Source of the DNA: Billgrantia lactosivorans
Lineage (GTDB): Bacteria; Pseudomonadota; Gammaproteobacteria; Pseudomonadales; Halomonadaceae
Assembly: GCF_003254665.1 (NCBI RefSeq)
Contig: NZ_QHGY01000001.1
Location: 558,001 to 622,000 of the forward strand
Length of the DNA stretch: 64,000 nucleotides
Direction of reading: 5' to 3'
Part shown: positions 46,025 to 53,832 of the stretch, one piece after another
Position numbering within the stretch: position 1 is the first letter of the stretch
How the letters are laid out: the number at the start of each line of letters is the position of its first letter
Translations under genes and position numbers: made by a program
Notes under the pieces: generated by a model
Told to the model about the DNA's origin: nothing
Database searches by the model: none
The model's input: the letters and a program-made list of their open reading frames with translations, nothing else

Positions 46025-46966
46025 ATGAGCAACCTCGTCAACGAAGCGGAGCTTTCCTCCTCCCTCGACTGCCCCATTGTCGACGGCAGGCGGCAGGTGC
46101 AGCACATCGCGCCGCGCACCGCCGACGTCGGCGGCATTCCGGTCAACCGGGTACTGCCTTCGCGCCAGCGCCGTCTGGTCGGCGCCTGGTGCTTCCTCGA
46201 CCATGCCGGCCCGGCGGTGTTCAAGGGCGACTCACGCGGCCTGCGCGTCGGCCCCCACCCGCATATCGGCCTGCAGACCTTCACCTGGATGATCGAGGGG
46301 CAGGTGCTGCATCGCGACAGCCTGGGCAACGAGCAGGTGATCCGCCCCGGCCAGGTCAATCTGATGACCGCCGGCCGAGGTATCAGCCATACCGAGGAGT
46401 CGGTACCCGGCGAGTCGCACCTGCATGCCGCCCAGCTGTGGATCGCGCTGCCCGAAGCTCACCGTCGCACCGACCCACGCTTCGACCACTACCCGACGCT
46501 GCCGCAGTGGCACGAAGGGGACGTCGAGATGACCCTGCTGACCGGGGAATTCGGCGGCCATCGCGCACCGACACTGGCCTTTTCGCCGCTGGTAGGCCTG
46601 GACCTGATGGCCGCTTCGGACGGCACGCTGGTGCTTCCGCTACGCGAGGATTTCGAGTACGGCCTGCTGCCGCTGGAAGGCGAAGTCGCCATCGAAGGCG
46701 AACGCTTCACTGCCAACGAGCTGGCCTATCTGGGCCGTGGGCGCCGCCAGGCCTCCCTCGAGCTGCCGGCGGGCGGGCGCGCGATCCTGGTCGGCGGCGA
46801 ACCGCTGGGCGAGGAGATCCTGATCTGGTGGAACTTCGTCGGTCACAGCAAGGCCGAGATCATCGAGGCCCAGCGCGACTGGGAAGCCGGCAGCGAACGC
46901 TTCGGCAACATTCCCCAGTTCGACGGCAAACGCCTGGAGCCGCCGCCTCTGCCCTGGCAGGCCTGA
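46025..46966 (+). CDS. Pirin family protein (second copy)
   Basis: This 313-residue pirin has the metal-site block GPHPHIGLQTFTWMIEGQVLHRDSLG and NLMTAGRGISHTEE. It differs from the first copy in carrying a longer N-terminus (residues 1-40) and Gln instead of Glu in the PHIGLQT segment, so it is a divergent paralogue and not a recent duplicate. Its 3' neighbour is an FMN reductase gene 40 bases away. Function is inferred as iron-dependent oxygenation or redox sensing within the cluster. Confidence 0.9.
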   Translation: MSNLVNEAELSSSLDCPIVDGRRQVQHIAPRTADVGGIPVNRVLPSRQRRLVGAWCFLDHAGPAVFKGDSRGLRVGPHPHIGLQTFTWMIEGQVLHRDSLGNEQVIRPGQVNLMTAGRGISHTEESVPGESHLHAAQLWIALPEAHRRTDPRFDHYPTLPQWHEGDVEMTLLTGEFGGHRAPTLAFSPLVGLDLMAASDGTLVLPLREDFEYGLLPLEGEVAIEGERFTANELAYLGRGRRQASLELPAGGRAILVGGEPLGEEILIWWNFVGHSKAEIIEAQRDWEAGSERFGNIPQFDGKRLEPPPLPWQA

Positions 46967-47006
46967 AAGTGGGCAACCGAACCCCTGAAGAGAGAGACAC
47001 TCATCC

Positions 47007-47615
47007 ATGACAACCTATACGCCACCGCGCATCCTGGTGTTCGCCGGCAGTGCCCGGGAGGGTTCCTTCAACAAGCGTCTCGCCCGCCTGGCCGCCGAGC
47101 GACTCGATCGGCTGGGCGGCGAGGCGACCTTCATCGACCTGCGCGACTATCCGCTTCCTCTCTACGATGGCGACCTGGAAACCCGTGAGGGGCTGCCAGC
47201 CAGCGCCCGCAGCCTGCAGGCGCTGCTCGCCGAACATCAGGGCCTGCTGCTGGCCTCGCCGGAGTACAACGGATTCATCACGCCGCTGATGAAGAACACC
47301 CTCGACTGGCTGTCGCGTTCGGATGGCGATCGCAGCGGCCTGGCACTGTTCGCCGACAAGCTGGCCGCCGTGGTGTCCGCCTCGCCGGGGGCGCTGGGCG
47401 GCATGCGCAGCCTCGCCCTGATCCGCCAACTGCTCGGCAACCTCGGGGTGACCGTGCTGCCCAACCCACTGGCCGTTCCCCGCGCCGCCCAGGCCTTCGG
47501 CGAGGGCGGCGAATTGGCGGACGAGAGTCAGCAGCAGCGGCTCGACGCACTGTGCCAACGGCTGGTGGCGACACTCGCCAAGCTGCAGGCCGGCGATCCG
47601 GCGGTGGGCTCATGA
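47007..47615 (+). CDS. NADPH-dependent FMN reductase / quinone reductase family protein
   Basis: This 202-residue flavodoxin-like protein of the SsuE/ChrR/azoreductase group has the FMN phosphate loop AGSAREGSFNKRLA and the dimer and isoalloxazine motif SPEYNGFITPLMKNTLDWLSR. It would use NAD(P)H to reduce flavin or quinones by two electrons. As the last gene of the pirin cluster it could supply reducing power or detoxify a quinone made or sensed there. The start is supported by an AGAGAGA-type ribosome site. Confidence 0.92.
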   Translation: MTTYTPPRILVFAGSAREGSFNKRLARLAAERLDRLGGEATFIDLRDYPLPLYDGDLETREGLPASARSLQALLAEHQGLLLASPEYNGFITPLMKNTLDWLSRSDGDRSGLALFADKLAAVVSASPGALGGMRSLALIRQLLGNLGVTVLPNPLAVPRAAQAFGEGGELADESQQQRLDALCQRLVATLAKLQAGDPAVGS

Positions 47616-47700
47616 AGTACGCGGCTGCGTCAGCGTCTGGTCCACACCGGGAAGGGGCCGATGCCGTGATGGGTGCCTTGCTCTGCGTAACCCGCTCTCC

Positions 47701-47874
47701 TCACAGATAGAACCTGGGGAGCGTGCGGGCGGGACGGGCCTGCGACCGGCGCTTGCGGCGTCTCGGCAGGGCGCTGTCCCAGATGGTCAGGTAGCGGCCG
47801 TTGGCGCCGGGCTCGTCGTGGCGGGCGCGCGAGGTGGAGACGTCCCAGATGGTAGAGAAACGCAGTGTCGTCAT
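47701..47874 (-). CDS. Possible 57-residue basic protein
   Basis: In the 436-base gap between the FMN reductase and patatin genes, a minus-strand frame encodes MTTLRFSTIWDVSTSRARHD, continues with NGRYLTIWDSALPRRRKRR and ends PRFYL. The repeated S/L-T-I-W-D motif and the Arg/Lys cluster give it protein-like character. No clear ribosome site is seen and I know no family, so it is offered as tentative. The rest of the gap (47616-47700 and 47875-48052) shows nothing clear. Confidence 0.35.
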   Translation of the reverse strand: MTTLRFSTIWDVSTSRARHDEPGANGRYLTIWDSALPRRRKRRSQARPARTLPRFYL

Positions 47875-48052
47875 GGCTTCGTCACGGTTCCTGTCGAACC
47901 GCCTCCGTTAAATTTGTGGAAGGATTTTTCATATTCTCCTACGACTTAGACTTTAGTACAAGCCCTGCGTCCTTTCGTTCACGCCCCCATGCAAGACAGG
48001 CGGACCAGGGCGTCCTACACTGCAGCGCAATATCGACGACACCGGAGTTGGC

Positions 48053-49138
48053 ATGCCCAAGGACGCACGCAAGCACATCGACCTCGCCCTGCAGGGCGGC
48101 GGCTCCCACGGCGCACTGACCTGGGGCGTACTCGATCGGCTGCTGGAAGAGGAACGCCTGAAGATCGACGGCGTCAGCGGCACCAGCGCGGGGGCAATGA
48201 ACGCCGTGGTGCTGGCAGACGGCCTGCAGCGCGGGGGCCGCGAGGGGGCACGCGAGCGGCTCCAGGCGTTCTGGCGCGGGGTCAGCGATGCGGCGCGCTT
48301 CTCGCCCATTCAGCCGGCGCCCTGGGACTGGTCGAGCGGCAGCCTCGATCACTCCCCCGGCTACCTGGCGTTCGAAGGCCTCACCCAGCTCGTCGCCCCC
48401 GCCAAGCTCAACCCGCTGAAGATCAACCCCCTGCGCGACCTGATCTGCGAGCTGGTCGATTTCGAGCGGGTCAACGCCTGCCGCCGGGCCAAGATCTACG
48501 TCACCGCCACCAACGTCCGCACCGGGCGAGCCAAGGTGTTCCGCCAGCCCGAAATCTCGGTGGATACGGTGATGGCATCGGCCTGCCTGCCGTTCATGTT
48601 CCCGGCGGTGGAGATCGACGGCGAGGCCTACTGGGACGGCGGCTACAGCGGCAACCCGGCGCTGTTTCCGCTGGTGGACGACATGGATTGCCAGGACCTG
48701 GTGGTCGTGCAGGTCAATCCGCTGGTACGCCAAGGCCTCCCCGACAGCGCCCGTGACATCGTCAATCGCATCAACGAAATCACCTTCAACAGCAGCCTGA
48801 TCAAGGAGCTGCGCAGCATCCAGCTGCTGCAGCAGCTGATCGATGCCGAGGACCTCGACGTCGAGCGCTACCGTTCCATGCGCCTGCACCTGATCCACGC
48901 CGAGCAGGAGGTCGAGGAGCTCTCCGCTTCGAGCAAGTTCAACGCCCAGTGGGATTTCGTCTCGCGGCTCCACCGCCAAGGGCGCGGCTGGGCCGAGCTC
49001 TGGCTCGAGGAGCACTTCGATGCCATCGGCAGGCACTCCACCTTCGACCTCAACGCCGTGTTCGGCGAGAGCCTGCGCCCGATCGCCGGCGCCGAGGCTC
49101 GCCGCGCCTCCAAGGCGCAGGGGGACGGCGAGGCGTGA
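48053..49138 (+). CDS. Patatin-like phospholipase family protein
   Basis: This 361-residue patatin-fold hydrolase has the oxyanion loop LQGGGSHGALTWG (13-25), nucleophile Ser45 in GTSAG and catalytic Asp195 in WDGGYSGNP. The Ser-Asp dyad is complete. It is presumably a cytoplasmic or membrane-surface lipid acyl hydrolase; bacterial relatives range from secreted virulence factors to phospholipases in lipid turnover. No signal peptide is visible. It stands alone, convergent with corA. Confidence 0.92.
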   Translation: MPKDARKHIDLALQGGGSHGALTWGVLDRLLEEERLKIDGVSGTSAGAMNAVVLADGLQRGGREGARERLQAFWRGVSDAARFSPIQPAPWDWSSGSLDHSPGYLAFEGLTQLVAPAKLNPLKINPLRDLICELVDFERVNACRRAKIYVTATNVRTGRAKVFRQPEISVDTVMASACLPFMFPAVEIDGEAYWDGGYSGNPALFPLVDDMDCQDLVVVQVNPLVRQGLPDSARDIVNRINEITFNSSLIKELRSIQLLQQLIDAEDLDVERYRSMRLHLIHAEQEVEELSASSKFNAQWDFVSRLHRQGRGWAELWLEEHFDAIGRHSTFDLNAVFGESLRPIAGAEARRASKAQGDGEA

Positions 49139-49264
49139 GCGTCAGGCAGGAACGGCGGGCACGCTGTCTCGTCGCTTGCCGTTGCGCCGGGCTAACACCC
49201 GCTGCCGATCAGCATGCCCAGGGTGGACGAGGGCTCATGCATGTCGCTACTTCCCGTATGGCGC

Positions 49265-50350
49265 CTAGAACCAGCGCTTGCGCTTGAACCACACCACCAT
49301 GCCGATGGCGACGACGGCCATCAGCGTCCATACCCCAGGATAGCCCCAGTACCAGCCGAGCTCGGGCATGGCGAAGGGGCTGGTGGGGTGGGAGAAGTTC
49401 ATGCCGTAGATGCCGACGATGAATGTCAGCGGCATGAAGATGGTGGCGATGATGGTCAGGGTACGCATGCTCTCGTTGAGCCGGTTGCTCATGCTGGAGA
49501 GATAGACGTCGAGCATGCTCGCCGTCATGTCGCGATAGCTCTCCACCAGGTCCATCACCTGCACGGTGTGGTCGTAGACATCGCGCATCCACATGCGTGT
49601 GTCCGGCGTGAACAGATCATCGTGGTCGCGCAGCAGCTGATTGATCACCTCCCGGGTGGGCCACAGGTAGCGGCGCAGCATGATCAGCTCCCGCTTCAGC
49701 CCATGCAGGCGCTCCAGCGTCGAGCTGTCGGGATGGTTGAGGATCTCCATCTCGAGCTCCTCGATGCGCTCGCCCACGCCGTCCAGCACCGGAAAGGCGT
49801 GGTCCACGGCGGCATCGAGCAGGCCGTAGAGCAGGTCGTCCGGTTCCCCCAGGGCGCGACCACCGCGCTCCTTGAGCCGCCGACGCACCTCGACGAAGGG
49901 GTCGAGCATCTCGGCTATCACGCTGGCGACGATGTTGCCGCCCATGAACAGGGTCAGCTGGAAGAGATGCAGGCTACCTTCGTCGTCAACCTCGGGTATG
50001 CCGAGGGTGACCACCAGCGCCCCCTCGAAGCGCTCGACCTTGGGCCGCTGGCCACCGTTGAGGATGTCCTCCTGGGCCAGCGGGTGCAGCCCCACCCGCT
50101 CGCCGAGCAGTTCTAGCTCCTCCGCTGTAGGCATGCCCTGCACGTGCAGCCAGCACAGCGGCCCCTCCTCCGAAGCGCAGGGAATCGCCTCGGGCACGAT
50201 CTCCTCCACCTCGCCCCAGCGGCCGGCATCGCGTCGCGCCAGCAGGAACGTCGCCGGCCCCTGCAGGGCAGCCTGCTCGAGCGAAAGGTTACGCAGGGTA
50301 CCGGGCGCCGTGCCGGCCGGATGATAGTGTTTCTGGAACAGTCGGGTCAT
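49265..50350 (-). CDS. corA: CorA family magnesium/cobalt transporter
   Basis: This 361-residue CorA-type channel has a long cytoplasmic N-terminal domain, the stalk helix region (VMDLVESYRDMTASMLDVYLSSMSNRLNESMR) and two C-terminal helices separated by the signature YGMNF. It imports Mg2+ or Co2+ as a pentamer. The start at 50350 (MTRLFQKHY) was chosen over a 12-codon upstream extension. The terminal helix ends with the basic tail FKRKRWF. Confidence 0.92.
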   Translation of the reverse strand: MTRLFQKHYHPAGTAPGTLRNLSLEQAALQGPATFLLARRDAGRWGEVEEIVPEAIPCASEEGPLCWLHVQGMPTAEELELLGERVGLHPLAQEDILNGGQRPKVERFEGALVVTLGIPEVDDEGSLHLFQLTLFMGGNIVASVIAEMLDPFVEVRRRLKERGGRALGEPDDLLYGLLDAAVDHAFPVLDGVGERIEELEMEILNHPDSSTLERLHGLKRELIMLRRYLWPTREVINQLLRDHDDLFTPDTRMWMRDVYDHTVQVMDLVESYRDMTASMLDVYLSSMSNRLNESMRTLTIIATIFMPLTFIVGIYGMNFSHPTSPFAMPELGWYWGYPGVWTLMAVVAIGMVVWFKRKRWF

Positions 50351-50513
50351 GGAATGGCTTCCTGGGCATGAACGACCAGGCCCCATACTGGCATGCCCGG
50401 CGCCTGCCGCGCATCCGGCGCTCGCTCACGACATGCTTGCGGCTGGGTCGCAGCGTCTACGCTGAGACAAGTTGCCCGAGTGGCACCCAGACATTCCAAG
50501 GAAGGAGCCGGCC

Positions 50514-51974
50514 ATGTCGTTTTCCGTAGGCGAGCTTTTCGTCGCCCTGATGTTCATCTCACTGGCATTGCTGGCAAGCCATGTCATCCTATCCCACTCC
50601 GCCGCACTGCAGCGGCTGTTCTTGCCCAGTTCCGTGATCGGCGGCCTGCTGCTGCTGCTGCTGGGTCCGGAGGTACTGGGTCGCGCCGTGTCCCTGCCCA
50701 TCGAGGAGCCCGCGGGGCTGTTCCCGGAATTCGTCTACGAGAGCTGGGGCGCGCTGCCCGGCCTGTTGATCAACGTGGTGTTCGCGGCGCTGTTCATCGG
50801 CCGCCCCATTCCCGGGCTGCGTACCATCTGGCTGCGTGCCGGTCCGCAGGTGGTGGTCGGCCAGACCATGGCCTGGGGCCAGTATGTGGTCGGGCTGACG
50901 CTGGCCCTGCTGGTGCTGGCGCCGGTGTTCGGCATGAACCCCATGGCCGGGGCCCTGATCGAGATCGGCTTCGAAGGCGGCCACGGCACGGCGGCGGGCA
51001 TGGCGGGCACCTTCGAGGACCTCGGCTTCGAGGAAGGCGCCGACCTGGCCCTGGGCCTGGCCACCGTGGGCATCGTCTCGGGGGTGTTGATCGGAACGCT
51101 GATGATCAACATTGCGGCCCGGCGAGGGGTCATCCAGCTCGACAAGCCGCGCAAGACACCAGACGCCCGGGACGAAGCCCCGGCCATGCCCCTCGTTGAA
51201 GAGAATGCGCGGCCTCCCACCGAAGAGTACAGCGAGTTCAAGAAGGATCTGGCCCAGGAGGAGGAAACGGCCGACCCCCTGAGCCTGCACATCGGCCTGG
51301 TGGGCATCGCCATCGTCATTGGCTGGCTGGTCCTCAGCGCGTTGCAGTGGATCGAGCGACAGACCTGGGCGCGGGACGGCGGTCTGGAGGTACTCGCCCA
51401 CGTCCCGCTGTTCCCCATCGCCATGATCGGCGGCGTGATCGTGCAACTCATCGTGACCCGCTTCGGACTCGAACCCCATGTCTCGAGCCGCACCATGGCG
51501 CGCATCGCCGGTACCGCACTGGACTTCACCATCGTCGCGGCACTGGCCACGCTGTCGCTCACTACCCTGGGCGAGTATTTCCTGCCCTTCCTGCTGCTGG
51601 CCGCGGCCGGTATCGGCTGGTGCCTGTTCGTGCTGATCGTGATCGCGCCGCGTGTCATCCCCGAGAACTGGTTCGAACGCGGCATCGGCGACTTCGGCCA
51701 GTCCATGGGGGTCACCGTCACCGGCCTGCTGCTGATGCGCATGGCCGACCCCAAGAACCGTTCCGGGGCCTTCGAGAGCTTCGGCTACAAGCAGCTGATG
51801 TTCGAGCCGGTGGTCGGCGGCGGGCTGTTCACCGCCGCCTCGCTGCCGCTCATCGCCCAGTTCGGCCCGCTCACGATTCTCGGCATGACACTAGCGTTCA
51901 CCGTGGCCTGGCTGGCCTTCGGCCTGCTCTACTTCGGCCGCCTGGTGCCGGAGCGCGGGCGCGGCAGGTGGTGA
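50514..51974 (+). CDS. Sodium/glutamate symporter (GltS) family protein
   Basis: This 486-residue membrane protein has two homologous halves of about five helices each, typical of the GltS (ESS) family. Conserved glycine motifs are present in each half (GFEGGHGTAAGMAGTF in the first, GDFGQSMGVTVTGLLLMRM in the second). A hydrophilic central loop (about 220-270) connects the halves. It is longer than E. coli GltS because of that loop. The predicted function is Na+-coupled uptake of glutamate or another carboxylate. The start at 50514 has an AAGGAG ribosome site. Confidence 0.88.
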   Translation: MSFSVGELFVALMFISLALLASHVILSHSAALQRLFLPSSVIGGLLLLLLGPEVLGRAVSLPIEEPAGLFPEFVYESWGALPGLLINVVFAALFIGRPIPGLRTIWLRAGPQVVVGQTMAWGQYVVGLTLALLVLAPVFGMNPMAGALIEIGFEGGHGTAAGMAGTFEDLGFEEGADLALGLATVGIVSGVLIGTLMINIAARRGVIQLDKPRKTPDARDEAPAMPLVEENARPPTEEYSEFKKDLAQEEETADPLSLHIGLVGIAIVIGWLVLSALQWIERQTWARDGGLEVLAHVPLFPIAMIGGVIVQLIVTRFGLEPHVSSRTMARIAGTALDFTIVAALATLSLTTLGEYFLPFLLLAAAGIGWCLFVLIVIAPRVIPENWFERGIGDFGQSMGVTVTGLLLMRMADPKNRSGAFESFGYKQLMFEPVVGGGLFTAASLPLIAQFGPLTILGMTLAFTVAWLAFGLLYFGRLVPERGRGRW

Positions 51975-52027
51975 AGGATGCCTCGGTGGCCCATAGTATC
52001 GAGGAACGACCGTGAACCGGGAACGCC

Positions 52028-52435
52028 ATGCTGCCCATCCAGGGAATCGACCATCTGGTGCTTCGCATCCGCGACACCGAACTCATGCTCGCCTTCTATC
52101 GCGATGTATTGGGCTGCACAGTGGAGAAGCATCAGGAAGAGATCGGCCTGATCCAACTGCGCGCCGGACGCAGCCTGATCGACCTGGTGCCCGTGGCAGG
52201 CCCGCTGGGACAGCGTGGCGGCGCCGCCCCGGGCCGCGAGGGACGCAACCTCGACCACTTCTGCCTGCGCCTGGAGCCCTTCGACGAGGCGGCGATTCGC
52301 CGACACCTCGCCGCTCACGACATCGAGGCCGGCGAACTCGTGCAACGCTACGGCGCCGAGGGTTCGGGCCCCTCGCTCTACCTCGAAGACCCCGAAGGCA
52401 ACACCGTCGAACTCAAGGGGCCGCCCGACGCTTGA
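52028..52435 (+). CDS. VOC family protein (glyoxalase/dioxygenase fold)
   Basis: This 135-residue single VOC domain has paired beta-alpha-beta-beta-beta modules: GIDHLVLRIRDTELMLAFYRDVLG with a metal-ligand His in DHLV, NLDHFCLRLEPFDEA with the second His, and PSLYLEDPEGNTVELKG with the metal Glu. It could be a lyase, isomerase or resistance protein; the substrate is not evident. It is convergent with the aroE-type gene and not obviously part of the catabolic cluster. Confidence 0.85.
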   Translation: MLPIQGIDHLVLRIRDTELMLAFYRDVLGCTVEKHQEEIGLIQLRAGRSLIDLVPVAGPLGQRGGAAPGREGRNLDHFCLRLEPFDEAAIRRHLAAHDIEAGELVQRYGAEGSGPSLYLEDPEGNTVELKGPPDA

Positions 52436-52438
52436 AGC

Positions 52439-52463
52439 CCCATGCATCGCGAAACCGCATGGG
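52439..52463. terminator. Short hairpin between convergent VOC and aroE-type genes
   Basis: CCCATGC and GCATGGG form a 7-bp stem around an 11-base loop, directly after the VOC stop codon and 20 bases from the aroE stop. There is no T-run; it is a plausible weak bidirectional terminator. Confidence 0.35.
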
Positions 52464-52483
52464 CACCTCTCGGGGTATCGCGG

Positions 52484-53353
52484 TCAGTCTCCCACTGCGG
52501 CGAGCCGCTGGAAGTGCGCCATCATGCGATCGGCATCGGCGGGCCGTCCGCTGATCAGCTCGAAGGCCTTGACAGCCTGGAACACTGCCATGTTGGTGCC
52601 GTCCATGGTGGTGCAGCCCAACGCCTTGGCCTTGCGCAGCAGCTCGGTTTCCCTTGGAAAGTAGATGATATCGGCGACCCAGAGCTCAGAGCGAAGCAGC
52701 GATTCGGGAACCGGCATGCCAGGCAGCTTGTCCATGCCCACTGGGGTGGTATTGACCAGGCCATCGGCGGCAGCTATTTCTCCCGCCAGGTCACTGCCAA
52801 GTTGGGCGCGCCCCGTGCCGAAGCGCCCCTTCAGAGTTTCGACCAGCTTCCCTGCCCTGCTGGCATCGGTATCGAATACCACGAGTGTTTCGACGCCCTG
52901 CTCCAGCAGGGCATTGGCCACGGCGGCACCGGCGCCGCCGGCCCCCATTTGCACTACTCGCCGGCGTGATTGTTGGCTCAGGTTGCGTCGGAAGGCTTCG
53001 CCGAAGCCGGTGCAGTCGGTGTTGTGGCCAACCAGCCTTCCCCCACGAATCACTACGGTGTTCACCGCGCCGATGGCACTGGCTTCGTCGGAGAGCTCAT
53101 CGAGGTGGGGAATAATCGACTGCTTGCAAGGAAAGGTAATGTTGAGGCCGTCGAAAGCCGTCAGGCGAACGGCCTGCAGCAGCTCCGGCAGCGCTTCGGC
53201 GCCGAATCCCAGGCTGTCCAGGTCGATCAGCTTGTAGACATAGGCGAGCCCTTGGCTGCGCCCCTCTTCCATGTGCAGCTCGGGGGTTTTGGACCGCTGG
53301 ATGCTGGCGCCGATCAAGCCCACCAGCACTGAATGATCGTTGACGGCACTCAT
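52484..53353 (-). CDS. Quinate/shikimate dehydrogenase (catabolic AroE homologue)
   Basis: This 289-residue member of the shikimate dehydrogenase family has catalytic Lys77 (NITFPCKQ) and Asp113 (HNTDCTGF), with the dinucleotide loop GAGGAG at 137-142. Biosynthetic AroE usually carries an N-R-T cluster after the second Rossmann strand to hold the NADP phosphate. Here the strand ends VVFDTDAS with Asp161, as in NAD-dependent quinate/shikimate dehydrogenases. With AroQ (4-base overlap) and QuiC upstream in the same orientation, it most likely oxidises shikimate or quinate for catabolism and is not the housekeeping AroE. Confidence 0.88.
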   Translation of the reverse strand: MSAVNDHSVLVGLIGASIQRSKTPELHMEEGRSQGLAYVYKLIDLDSLGFGAEALPELLQAVRLTAFDGLNITFPCKQSIIPHLDELSDEASAIGAVNTVVIRGGRLVGHNTDCTGFGEAFRRNLSQQSRRRVVQMGAGGAGAAVANALLEQGVETLVVFDTDASRAGKLVETLKGRFGTGRAQLGSDLAGEIAAADGLVNTTPVGMDKLPGMPVPESLLRSELWVADIIYFPRETELLRKAKALGCTTMDGTNMAVFQAVKAFELISGRPADADRMMAHFQRLAAVGD

Positions 53354-53799
53354 CGAGCCCCGCCTCCCAGTCGCTGTGCGAAACCATCGATTGCCAACGC
53401 GTAGCCGTGGGTGCCCAGCCCGCAGATCACTCCAACGGCGACGTCGGAGACATAGGAGCGGTGGCGAAAGGCTTCGCGCTGATGCACGTTGGAGATGTGC
53501 ACCTCGATGACCGGTAGCTCAGAGGCCAGAATGGCGTCTCGGATCGCCACCGAGGTATGGGTCCAGGCCGCCGGGTTGAGCACCACGCCAGCCACCTTGC
53601 CGCGGGCTTGGTGGAGCCAGCCGATCAGCTCTCCTTCGTGATTGGTCTGGCGGAAATCGATGGCCAGGCCATAAACTTCGCCTCGACGCAAGCAGATAGA
53701 CTCCACATCGGCTAGCGTCTCGTGACCATAGAGGTCTGGCTGACGGGTGCCGAGCATATTGAGATTGGGGCCGTTGAGGACCAGAAGGGTGGCGGTCAT
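53350..53799 (-). CDS. aroQ: Type II 3-dehydroquinate dehydratase
   Basis: This 149-residue type II (AroQ/QuiB-like) dehydratase has [17 protein letters not shown] with the catalytic Tyr, [16 protein letters not shown], the His motif PVIEVHISN, and a C-terminal [12 protein letters not shown]. It interconverts 3-dehydroquinate and 3-dehydroshikimate. Its placement between a quiC-type gene and the catabolic dehydrogenase, with a 4-base overlap to the latter, points to a role in quinate breakdown and not chorismate synthesis. Confidence 0.94.
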   Translation of the reverse strand: MTATLLVLNGPNLNMLGTRQPDLYGHETLADVESICLRRGEVYGLAIDFRQTNHEGELIGWLHQARGKVAGVVLNPAAWTHTSVAIRDAILASELPVIEVHISNVHQREAFRHRSYVSDVAVGVICGLGTHGYALAIDGFAQRLGGGAR

Positions 53800-53832
53800 G
53801 GGGCTCTCCAGTTAGCAGTAGCCATAGAGGCG

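Noticed and set aside
52484..53799. aroE and aroQ as the housekeeping chorismate genes
   Set aside because: The acidic NAD-type site in the dehydrogenase, the overlap with aroQ and the linkage to quiC and ring-cleavage genes fit catabolism better.
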